NCBI GenBank assembly: GCA_029783825.1
Contig: JAREIK010011351.1
Coordinates: 39,567 to 103,566 of the forward strand
DNA length: 64,000 nucleotides
Direction: 5' to 3'
DNA from: Sapria himalayana
Taxonomy: Eukaryota > Streptophyta > Magnoliopsida > Malpighiales > Rafflesiaceae
The position numbers were made by a program, and so were the translations under genes. The notes under the pieces are model-generated. The model made no database searches. It was given only the letters and a program-made list of their open reading frames with translations, and was not told where the DNA came from. Of this stretch, positions 23,501 through 36,600 are shown piece after piece; positions within the stretch are counted from its first letter, which is position 1, and each line of letters opens with the position of its first letter.

Positions 23501-26500
23501 ATGATTTATTATTAATGTATACCAATTTAATAGTTTAAGTATTTAATGGTTTTCTCATATAGGTGTTTAGTGATTCATGTTTTTAGGCAATTAGTGGTTT
23601 ATAGGTTTTATTTAAACAATAAAATAACGAAAAAAAATTTGTAATTTTTTGTGATTTTCATAGGTTATAACCTTTGAAAATATAATAATAATTAAAATTT
23701 TTTGAAATGTGAATACAATATTTAGTTATAATAATTTTAATTATTATATATCATATAAATTCAATATAAACAATTTTATTGAAAGATATTATAATAATGA
23801 TCAAAAATTAAATTAATAAACTATTAATAATAAGATAGATATTAATTAAAAAATATTTACAAAACACAAATTGATTCAAAATTAATGTAAAAAATATTAC
23901 TGGATAATAAGTTTTAATTTTTAAAATTTTACTTCTTTTATAAGCATGTATATATATATTTTTTGATTAAAAATAAATTATTTAAATTATATTTGTCGCA
24001 CTCATAATTTATTTTGTAATAAATATGTCTATAAAATAAACTTATAAATAATTAAAATAAATAATTAAAATAATAATAAATTGAAATAAAAATTAGATTT
24101 CTTAATTATTAGGTAGTATATAGCAGTTTAATGGTTTATGTATTTAGGCATTACGGGCCTTAAGAGTTTACTTTTTTTATTGTGTATGCATTTAGTGGTT
24201 TATAGGTTTTATTTAAAAATTAAAATAACAAAATATTTAATTTTATTACTTTTTTATATTTTCAAAGGTTATAACATTTGAAAATATAATAATTTTAAAT
24301 TTTTTTCAAATGTGAATTCAATATCTAGTTATAATAATCATTATATTTATATATCATATAAATTCAATATAAACAATATTATTGATAAATATTCTAAAAA
24401 TGATCAAAAAATAAATTAATAATCTAATTTTAATAAGATAGATATCAATTAAAATATAATAAAAAAAAATAAAATGATTCAGAAGAAATCAAAATACATT
24501 ACTATATAATAATTTGTTGTTTTGATTTTTTTTTTCTTTTAAAAAGTTTATCCATATTTTTTTGATGAAAATTAATTTATATAAATTATATTTATCTAAC
24601 TCAATTTATTTTTCTAATTAATATTTATATAAAAATAAACAAATAAATAATTAAAATGAATATTTAAAATTATAATTAAAAAAATAATATTCAGATTTAT
24701 TCTTTATTATTTTGGGTATACCTGTCTAATTTAAATTAGATCTGTCTCACTAATAATTTATTTTATAATTAATATTTCTATAAAAATAAACTGACAAATA
24801 ATTAAAATAAAAATTTAAAATTATACTAAATTAAAATTAAGATGAGATTTATGAATTATTATTTATGTATACTTGTTTAATATTTTAAGTATTTAGAGGT
24901 TTTTCGTTTATGACTTTAGCGATTTATGTTTTTAGGTATTTAGTGGTTTAAAGCTTTTATTTAAAAAATGAAAGAACAAAAAAATTATTTTTGATATTTT
25001 TTCACATTTTCAAAGGTATCTTTGAAAATATAATAATTTTAAAATTTATTAAAAATGTGAATACAATCTTTAGTAATAATAATCTTTATAATTATATATA
25101 ATATAAACTAAATATAAATAATTTTATTAATAGATATGATATCAATTATCAAATATGAAATTAATATGCTATTATTAATATTATAGATATAAATTAAAAT
25201 ATATTTTCAGAAACCAAAATAATTCAAAATCAAAGTAAAATATATTACTTGATAAAATTTTAAATTTTTGAAATTTTGTTTATTTTTATAAGCTTATATT
25301 TTTTTTCATAAAAAAAATTTATTTAAATTATATATGTCTCACTCATTATTTATTTTGAAATTAATATTTCTATAAAAATAAACTAAAAAATAATTAAAAT
25401 GAATAAAATTATAATGAATACAAATAAAAATACGATTTATTATTTATTATTTATTATTTAGGTTATATTGGTTTAATGATTTAAGTATTTAGGGGGTTTT
25501 GGTGTTTAGGAGTCTAGAGATTTAAATGTTTAGGCATTTAGTGGTTTATAAGTTTTATTTAAATAATAAAATAATAAAAAATTATTTTTGTGATTTTTTA
25601 TCATTTTTGAAGGTTATAACCTTTGAAAATATAATAATTTTTAAATTATTTTCAAATGTAAATATGATATTTAGTTATAATAATCTTAATAATTATAAGA
25701 CATTTAAATTCAATATAAGTAATTTTATTGTTAGATATTATAAAATTGATCAAATAATAAATTAATAAACAATTCTTAATAAGAAATGATAACAATTAAA
25801 ATATAATTGCAAAACCTATATATAATGATTCAAAATCAAAGTAAAATATATTACTAAATAATAATTTTTTGTTTTTAAATTTTTTCTTCTTTTTATATGC
25901 TTATATATTTTTTTGATTAAAAATAAATTATTAAAATTATAGTTGTGTCGCTCATTATTTATTTTGTAATTAACATTTCTATAAAAAATAAACTAATAAA
26001 TAATTAAAATGAATATTTAAAATTATAATAAATACAAATTAAATGAGATTTATGATTTATTATATGTGGTATACCGGTTTAATGATTTTATTATTTAGGA
26101 GTTTTGTCATTTATGAGTTTATCAATTTATATTTTTAGGTATTTAGTGGTTTAGAGTTTTTATTTATATAAAAAAAAATAATTTTTTTTAGATTTTTTCA
26201 GATTTTCAAAGGTTATAACCTTTAAAAATAAATTATTTTTAAAATTTTTTGAAATGTGAATACCATGTATAATTATATTAATCTTACTAATTATATATTA
26301 TATAAATTCAATATAAACAATTTTAATCATACATATTATAATAATGATCAAAAATTAAATTAATAAACAATTATTAATAAAATAAATATTAATTAAAATA
26401 TATTTACATAACACAAAATGATTCAAAATCAAATCAAAATATATTACTAAATAAAAATATTTAATTTTTAAATTTGTCATTAGTTTTATAAGCTAATATT

Positions 26501-29319
26501 TTTTTTTGATTAAATAAAATTATTTAAATAATATTTGTCTCACTCGAAATTTATTTCGTAATTAATTTTTCTAAATAATTAAACTATAAATAATTAAAAT
26601 AAATATTTAAAATTATAATAAATAGAAATAAAAATGTGAATTATTATTTATTAAGTAGTATATTGATGTTAAAATGTTTATGTTTTAGGGGTTTACGGGT
26701 TTATGAGTTTACTAATTTAAGTAAGTAAGCATTTAATTGTCTATAGGTTTTATTTAAAAAAAATAACTAAAAATTTATTTTTATTTTTTTTCTCAATTTT
26801 TAAGATTATAACCTTTGAAAATATAATAATTTTTAAATTTTTTCCCAAAGTGAATACAATATTTATTTATAATTATCATAATAATTATTTATCATATGAA
26901 TTCAATATAAACAATTTTATTGATAGATATTCTAATAAGTATCAAAAAATAAGTTAAAAATCTATTATGAATAAGATTGATATTACTTAAAATATAATAT
27001 TAAAACCTAAAATGATTCAAAATCAAATCAAAACATATAACTAAATAATAATTATTTGTTTTTAAATTTTTATTCTTTTTATAAGCTTATCAATTTTTTG
27101 ATGAAAAATAATTTTTATAAATTATATTTTTAACTCAAAATTTATTTTATAATTAATACATATATAAAAATAAAAAACTAAACAATCAAAATGAATTTTT
27201 TAAATTATAATAAAAACAAATAAAAATGAAATTTATTAATTATTATTTAGGGTATACCGATTTAAAGGATTATCTATATAGAGGTATCGGGATTTTGTAG
27301 TTTAGTGATTTAAATGCTTAGGCATTTAGTGGTGTATAGGTTTTATTTAAACAATAGAAGAACAAAAAAAATATTTTTTTTTATTTTTTCACATTTACAA
27401 AGGTTATAACCTATGAAAATATAATAATTTTAAAATTTTTTTCAAAAGTGAATACAATTATTTAGTTATAATAATCATTATATTTATATATCATATAAAT
27501 TCAATATAAACACTTTTATTGATAAATATTCTAATAATGATAAAAAAATAACTTAATAATTTATTATTAATAAGATAGATATCAATTAAAATATATTTAC
27601 AAAACCTAAAATGATTGAGAAGCAAAGCAAAATATATTACTATACAATAATTTTTTGGTCTAAAATTTTTTTTTCATTTAAAAAGTTTATATATAATTTT
27701 TTGATGAAAAGTAATTTATATAAATTATATTTGGGTAACTTATAAATTATTTTGTAATTAATATTTATATAAAAATAAACAAATAAATAATTAAAATAAA
27801 TATTTAAAATTATATTTAAAAAAATGAGATTTATTATTTATTATTTTGGGTAAATCGGTCTAATTTAAATTAGATCTATCTTACTAATAATTTATTTTGT
27901 ATTTAATATTTCTATAAAAATAAACTGAAAATTAATTAAAAAAAATTTAAAATTATACTGAATAAAAATTAAAATGATATTTATGATTTATTATTAATGT
28001 ATACTCGTTTAATGGTTTAAGTATTTAAAGGTTTTAATTTTTAAAAGTTTAGCGATTTTGGTTTTTATAAATTTAGTGGTTTATAGGTTTTATTTAATAA
28101 ATAAAATTAAGATAAAAAAATTTGTATTTTTTTCTCATTTTCATAGGTTATAACCTTTGGAAATATAATAATATTTATAAATTTTGGAAATGCGAATACA
28201 ATATTTAGTTATAATAATTTTAATAATTATATATCATATAAATTCAATATAAACAATTTTATTGATATATATTATAATAATGATCTAAAATTAAATTAAT
28301 AAACTATTAATTATAAGATAGATACTAATTAAAAAATATTTACAAAACCCAAATTGATTCAAAATTTAAGTAAAAAATATTATTGGATAATAATTTTTAA
28401 TTTTTAAATTTTTACTTTTTTTATTAGCGTATATTTTTTTTAAAAAAAAATAAATTATTTAAATTATATTTATCGCACTCATAATTTATTTTGTAATAAA
28501 AATTTATATAAAAATAAACTAATAAATATTTTAAAATGAATATTTAAAGTTATAATAAATTGAAATAAAAATTAGATTTTTTAAATTATTAAGTAGTATA
28601 TAGCAGTTTAATGGTTTATGTATTTAGGCATTACGGGCTTTAAGAGTTTACTGATTTAACTCTGTATGCATTTAGTGTTAATAGGTTTTATTTAAAAATT
28701 AAAATAACAAAATATTTATTTTTATTATTTTTTTATATTTTCAAAAGTTATAATCTTTGAAAATATATTAATTTTTAAATTTTTTTCAAAAGTGAATTCA
28801 ATATTTAGTTATAATAATCATTATATTTATATATCATATAAATTCAATATAAACAATATTATTGATAAATATTCTAATAAAGATCAAAAAATAAATTAAT
28901 AATCTATTAATAATAAGATAGATATTTAATTAAAATATAATTACAAAACCTATAATGATTTAGAAGCAAAGCAAATTATATTACTAAAATAATAATTTTT
29001 TGTTTTTATTTTTTTTTCTTTTAATAAGTTTATCTATATTTTTTTTTGATGAAAAATAATTTATATAAATTATATTTGTCTAACTCATAATTTATTTTTT
29101 AATTAATATTTATATAAAAAATAAACAAATAAATAATTAAAATGAATATTTAAAATTAAAATGAAAAAAATGAGATTTATTCTTTATTATTTAGGGTATA
29201 CTAGTTTAATTTAAATTATATCTGTCTCACTAATAATTTATTTTGTAATTAATATTTCTATAAAAATAAACTGATAAATAATTAAAATAAAAATTAAAAT
29301 TATACTGAATAATTAAAAT
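20486..29319 (+). repeat. Satellite, forward block 3
   Basis: Palindrome landmarks lie near 20545, 21137, 21735, 22327, 22914, 23661, 24263, 25010, 25609, 26206, 26800, 27399, 28143 and 28738. Spacings fall in two classes, about 590-600 bp and about 745 bp. The longer class contains the 150-bp partial duplication (for example 23350-23540, 24712-24870 and 27842-28020). At 25010 the palindrome core is shortened to CAAAGGTATCTTTG. The open frame at 25526-25765 runs through an octamer tract and the AT-rich region and is not a gene. Confidence 0.88.
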
Positions 29320-29629
29320 AATTTATTTTATTCCTCTCTCAACTCTAGAATGATTGCTAAAGCTCTAACCAAAATAATAGGACCTTTTACTTTATCTCTA
29401 TTATGTCTCATCATATTTGATTTTGAATTACTGGGCTGTCAACGGTAATTTGACTCATGTACGCTAACAGACTAAACCAAAGGTGTCCCCCTATGTGTTG
29501 AAATAGCTAGTTGTTGAGGATGCTATTTATATTGATTATTGTAATTTCTTATAAAATATCTCTCATTCACACACTCAAAGCAATGTCTTTAAAACATAGT
29601 TCACCTCTAAAAAAATAACCACCTTGTAG
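29320..29629 (-). mobile_element. Island fragment C (310 bp)
   Basis: Starts with TTCCTCTCTCAACTCTAGAA exactly as island A does at about 2900, inside the same 150-bp satellite duplication. It follows A to about A position 3199 (ACCACCTTGTAG) and then returns to satellite. Only the part of the island distal to the poly(A) end remains. It covers a segment that island D lacks, so the two may be parts of one broken copy. Strand is given by homology to island A. Confidence 0.75.
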
Positions 29630-30617
29630 TATATAGGAGTTTAATGGTTTATGTATTATGGCATTATAGGGTTTAGGAGTTTACTTATTTAACTATGTAT
29701 GCATTTAGTTGTTTATAGGTGTTATTTAAAAAAAATATCAAAAAATTTATTTTTTTTATTTTTTGATATTTTCAAAGGTTATAACCTTTGAAAATATAAT
29801 AATTTTTAAATTTTTTTAAAGAGTGAATACTATATTTAGTTATAATAATCATTATATTTATATATCATTTAAATTCAAAATAAATATTTTTATTGATAAA
29901 TATTCTAATAATGATCAAAGAATAAATTAATAATCTATTATTAATAAGATACATATCAATTTAAATATAATTACAAAACCTTAAATGATTCAGAAATAAA
30001 GCAAAATATATTACTATATAATAATTTTTTGTTTAATTTTTTTTTCTTTAAAAAAGTTTATCTATATTTTTTTTGATGAAAAATAATTATTTAAATTATA
30101 TTTGTCTAACTCAATTTATTCTCTAATTAATAATTATATAAAAATAAATGAATAAATAATTAAAATGAATATTTTAAATTATAATGAAAAAATAATATTG
30201 AGATTTATTATTTATTATTTAGGGTATTCCATTTAAAATGATTATATATTAGGGTTTTCTCGATTTAGGAGTTATTGATTTAAGTAATTAGGCATTTAGT
30301 GGTTTATAGGATTTATTTAAATAATGAAGTAACAAAAAAATTATTTTTGTTATTTTTTCACATTTTTAAAGGTTTTAACATTTGAAATTATAATAATTTT
30401 AAAATTTTTTTAAATTGTGAATAAAATATTTAGTAATATTAATCATTATAATTATATATAATATAAACTAATTATAAATACTTTTATTGATAGATATGAT
30501 ATCAATTATCAAAAAATAAATTAATAAACTATTATTAATATGATAGATATAAATTAAAATATAATTATAAAACCTAAAATGATTCAAAATCTAAGTAAAA
30601 TTTATTACTAAATAATT
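29630..30617 (+). repeat. Satellite after island fragment C
   Basis: Two forward monomers with palindromes near 29776 and 30369. The sequence re-enters the satellite in an octamer tract (TATATAGGAG onward) and stops in the TTACTAAATAA region at the next orientation switch. Confidence 0.85.
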
Positions 30618-30630
30618 CATTTATATTAGT
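30605..30630. other. Satellite orientation switch (+ to -)
   Basis: Forward monomer sequence (AAATTTATTACTAAATAA) joins at about 30617 to reverse-complement monomer sequence (TTAGTATTCATTATAATTTT). With the switch near 20485 it bounds a 10.1-kb block whose orientation is opposite to both neighbours. Confidence 0.72.
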
Positions 30631-33600
30631 ATTCATTATAATTTTAAATATTCATTTTAATTATTTATCAGTTTATTTTTATAGAAATATTAATTACAAA
30701 ATAAATTATTAGTGAGACAGATATAATTAAAATAATTTATTTTTAATACAAAAAATATATATGCTTATAAAAAGAGGCAAAAGTTTTTTTTAAAAAAATT
30801 ATTTTTTATTAATATATCCTATTTTGATTTTGAATCATTTTAGATTTTACAATTATATTTTAATTTATATCATTCTTATTAATACTAGTTTATTAATTAA
30901 TTTATTGATCATTATTATAATATCTATTAATAAAATTATTTATATTTAGTTTACATTATATTAAATTATGAAGATTATTATAACTAAATATTATATTCAC
31001 ATTTAATAATAATTATAAATTATTATATTTTCAAAGGTTATAACCTTCAAAAATTGAAAAAAATCATAAAATTAATTTTTTTTTTCATTCTAAATAAAAA
31101 CTATAAATCACTAAAGGTCTAAACAATTAAATCACGAAACTCCTAACTTATTATTATTAAGATTATTATAACTTAATATAATATTTAATTTCAAAAAATA
31201 GAAAAATTATTATATTTTCAATTGTTATAACCTATGAAAATGTGAAAAAATATCAAAAATAATTTTTTTGTTATTTCATTGTTTAAATAAAACCTATAAA
31301 CCATGAATGCCTAAAAACATAAATTACTAAACTTCTAAACGACAATACCTCTAAATACTTGAAACATTAAACTGGTATACATTAATAATAATTTATAAAT
31401 CTATATATAAATTTTTATTCAGTATCATTTTAAAGTATTATTTTAATTATTTAACAGTTTATTTTTATATAAATATTAATTTCAAAATAAATTATTAGTT
31501 ACACAAATATAATTTATATAAATTATTTTTTATCAAAAAAATATAGATAAACTTTTACAAAGAAAAAAAAATTAAAAACAAAAAATTATTATATAGTAAT
31601 ATATTTTGCTTTGCTTATGAATCATTTTATGTTTTGTAATTATATTTTAATTGATATCTATCTTATTAATAATAGATTATTTATTTATTTTTAAGATAAT
31701 TATTAGAATATTATCACTAAAATTGTTTATGTTTAAATATGTTATATAAATATAATGATTATTATAACTAAATATTGAATTCACTTTTGAAAAATATTTA
31801 AAAATTATTATATTTTCAAAGGTTATAACCTTTGAAAATATAAAAAAATAAAAAAAATAAATGTTTTGTTATTTTATTTTTAAAATAAAACTTAAAAACC
31901 AATAAATGCATACACAATTAAATCAGTAAACACCTAAAGCCCGTAATAACTAAATACATAAACCATTAAACTGCGATATAATACATAATAATTAATAAAT
32001 CTAATTTTAATTTCTATTTATTATACTTTATATATTCATATTAATTATTTATTAGTTTATTTTTATATAAATATAATTTATAAAATAAATTATGAGTGCG
32101 ACAAATACAATTAAAATAATTTATTTTTAATCAAAAAAAATATATACGCTTATAAAAAAAGTAAAAATTTAAAAATTAAAAATTATTATCCAATAATAAA
32201 TTTACTTTAATTTTGAATTAATTTGGGTTTTGTAAATATTTTTTAATTAATATCTATCTTATTATTAATAGTTTATTAATTTAATTTTTGATCATTATTA
32301 TAATTTCTATCAATAAAATTATGTATATTGAATTTATATCATATATAATTATTAATATTATTATAACTAAATATTATATTCACATTACAAAAAATTTTAA
32401 ATATAATTATATTTTCAAAGGTTATAACCTATGAAAATGAGAAAAAATTTCAAATTTTTTTTTGTTATTTTATTGATTAAATAAAACCAATAAACCACTA
32501 TATGCCTAAAAACCTAAATTGCTAAAAACTCCTAAAAGACAAAACCTCTAAATACTTAAACCATTAAACTCGTTTACATTAATAATAAATCATAAATATC
32601 ATTTTAATAATAGATTATTATTTTATTTTTGATAATTAATAGAATATCTAACAATAAAATTATTTATATTGAATTTATATGAATATAAATATAATGATTA
32701 TTATAACTAAATATTGAATTTACTTAAAAAAATAATTAAAAATTATTATATTTTCAAATGTTATAACCTTTGAAAATATCAAAAAATAATAAATATAATT
32801 TTTTTGTTATTTTATTTTTTAAATAAAACCTATAAACCACTAAATGCTTACACAATTAAATCAGTAAATTACTAAACCCCATAATACCTAAATACAAAAA
32901 CCATTAAACCTCTATATAATACATAATACTTAATAAATCTAATTTTTATTTATATTTATAATAATTTTAAATATTCATTTTAATTATTTATAATTTTATT
33001 TTTATAGAAATATTTATTACAAAATAAATTATGAGTGTGACAAATATAATTTAAATATTTTATTTTTAATCAAAAAAAGAAATATATGCTTATAAAAGAA
33101 GTAAAATTTAAAAATTAAAAATTTTTATTTAGTAATATATTTTACTTTATTTTTGAATCAATTTGGGTTTTGTAAATATTTTTTAATTAATATCTATCTT
33201 ATTATTAGTAGTTTATTAATTTAATTTTTGATCATTATTATAATATCTATCAATAAAATTATTTATATTGAACTTATATCATAATTAATTACTAGTATTA
33301 TTATAACTAAATATTGTATTCACATATTAGAAAATCTTAAATTTTATTATATTTTCAGAGATTATAACATCTGAAAATGAAAGAATATTACAAATTTTTC
33401 TTTGTTATTTTATTGTTTAAATAAAACCTATAAAATACTAAATGCCTTAAAACATAAATCTCTAAACTCCTAAATGTCAAAACCATTAAACCGGTATACA
33501 TTAATAATAAATAATAAATCTCATTTTAATTTTTATTAAGTATAATTTTAAATTTTTATTTTTATTATTTATCAGTTTATTTTTATAGAAATATTAATTA

Positions 33601-36600
33601 CAAAATAAATTATTAGTGAGACAGATATAATTTAAATAATTTATATTTCATCAAAAAAAATATAAGCTTATAAAAATAGGCACAATTTTAAAAACAAAAA
33701 TTTATTATTTAGTAAAATATTTTATTTTGATTTTGTATCATTTTAGATTTTGCATTTATATTTTAATTTATATCATTTTTTTAATAATAGTTTATTAATT
33801 ATTTATTGATCATTATTATAATATCTATTAATAAAATTATTTATATTGAGTTTCCATTATATATAATTATTAAGATTATTATAATTAAATATTATATTCA
33901 CATTTAAAAAAAATTAAAAATTATTATATTTTCAAAGGTTTAACCTTCAAAAATTAAAAAAAAACAAAAAATTAATTTTTTTGTTTTTTCAGTCTTTAAA
34001 TAAAAACTATAAATCAATAAAGGCATAAACATTTAAATCACTAAAGCCCAAAACACCTATATTCCTAAACCATTAAAATTGTATATCCTGAATAATAAAT
34101 AATAAATCTCACTTTTATTTGTATTCATTATAATTTTAAATATTCATTTTAATTATTTTGTAGTTTATTTTTATAGAATTATAAATTACAAAATATATTG
34201 TGAGGACGACAAATATAATTTAAATAATATACTTTTAAGAACAATAAATATATACTTATAAAAAGAAGCAAAACATCAAAAACATTATTATTTAGTAATT
34301 TATTTTACTTTGATTTTGAAAAAAATTTAGGTTTTTCAAATATATTTTAAATAATATCTATCTTATTTATAATAGTTTTGTAATTTATTTTTTGATCATT
34401 AATATAATATCTATCAATATAATTGTTAATATTGAATTTATATGAAATATAATTATTAATATTATCAAAACTAAATATAGTATTCACATTTAAAAAAATT
34501 CTAAAAATTGCTATATTTTCAAAGGTTATAACCTTATAAAATGAGAAAAAATAACAAAAAATGAATTTTTTGTTATATCATTGTTTAAATAAAACTTATA
34601 AACCATTAAATAACTAAACACATAAATCTCTAAATTCCTAAACCCCTAAGTCCCTAAATACTGAACCTTTAAACTCGTAAACATTAAATATAATTTAAAT
34701 AATTTATTGAAATATTAATCACAAAATAAATTATTAGTGAAACAAATATAATATAAATAATTTATTTTTTATCAAAAAAATATATAATCTTATAAAATGA
34801 GTCAAAAACTAAAAAATAAAAATTATTATTTAGTAATAAATTTACTTTGATTTTTTAATCATTTTAGTTTTTGTAATTAAATTTTAATTTATATCTATCA
34901 TATTAATAATAGTTTATTAATTTATTTTTTGATAATTGATAAAATATCTGTGAGTAAAATTGTTTATATTTAGTTTATATTATATATTATTATAATAATA
35001 ATTATTACAAAATATTGTATTCACATTTTTAAAAAATTTTAAAATTATTATATTTTAAAAGATTATAATCTTTGAAAATTTGAAAAAATATCAAAAATAA
35101 TTTATTTGTTATTTAATTGTTTAAATAAAACCTATAAACCACTAAATGCCTAAATAATTAAATGAATATCTTTTAAATCTTGAAAACCCTAAATAGATAA
35201 TTTTCTTAATCAGATATATCCTAAATAATCAACAATAAATCTCATTTTTATTTTTTTCATTATATTTTTAAATATTCATTTTAATTATTTATTTGTTTAT
35301 TTATATATAAATATTAATTACAAAATAAATTATGAGTTAGACAATTATAATTTATATAAATTATTTTTAATCAAAAAAATATATATAAACTTATTAAATG
35401 AAAAAAAAAATTAAAAACAAAAAATTATTATATAATAATATAATTTGCTTTGCTTTTGAATCATTATTGGTTTTGTAATTATATTTTAATCGATATCTAT
35501 TTTATTAATAATAGATTATTAATTTATTTGTTGATCATTATTAGAATATTTATTAATAAAATAATTTATATTGAATTTATATGATATTTAAATATAATGA
35601 TTAATATAACTAGATATTAAATTCACGTTTGAAAAAAATTTCAAAATTATTATATTTTCAAAGGTTAAAACCTTTGAAAATCAGAAAAAATAAAAAAAAA
35701 TATTTTTTTTGATATTTTATTGTTTAAATAAAACATATAAGCTACTAAATGCCTAAACACCTAATTAAATAACTCCTAAATCTCTAAAACCCTAAATAAT
35801 AAATAAAAATCCTTTTAAACCGGTAACCCTAAATAATAAATAATAAATCTCAATATTTTTTTTAATTATAATTTTAAAAATTCATTTTAATTATTTATTT
35901 GTTTATTTTTATATAAATATTAATTATAAAATAAATTATAAGTTAGACAAATATAATGCATATAAATTGTTTTTCATTGAAAAATATAGATGAACTTATA
36001 AAATGAATAAAAAATTTAAATACTAAAATTTATTATATAGTAATATATTTTTCTCTCCTTCTGAATCATTTTTGATTTTGTAATTATATTTTAATTGATA
36101 TCTATCTTATTAATAATTGTTTATTAATTTATTTTTTAAATCATTATTAGAATATTTATAAATATAATTGTTTATATTGAAATTATATGATAATTAAATA
36201 TAATGATTATTTTAACTAAATATTGAATTCACTTTTAAAAAAAATTTAAAAATAATTATATATTCAAAGGTTATAACCTTTGAAAATATGAAAAAATAAT
36301 AAAAATAAATTTTATGTTATTTTATTTTATAAATAAAACCTATCAACCACTAAATGCATAAATAGTTATATCAGTAAACTCTTAAACCCCATAATGCCTA
36401 AATACATAAATGATTAAACTGCTATATACTACTTAATAATTAATAAATTGAATTTTTATTTCAATTTATTATTATTTTAAATATTCATTTTAATTATTTA
36501 TTAGTTTATTTTATAGAAATTTTTATTACAAAATAAATTATGAGTGCGACATATATAATTTAAATAATTTATTTTTAATCAAAAAAAATATATACGCGTT

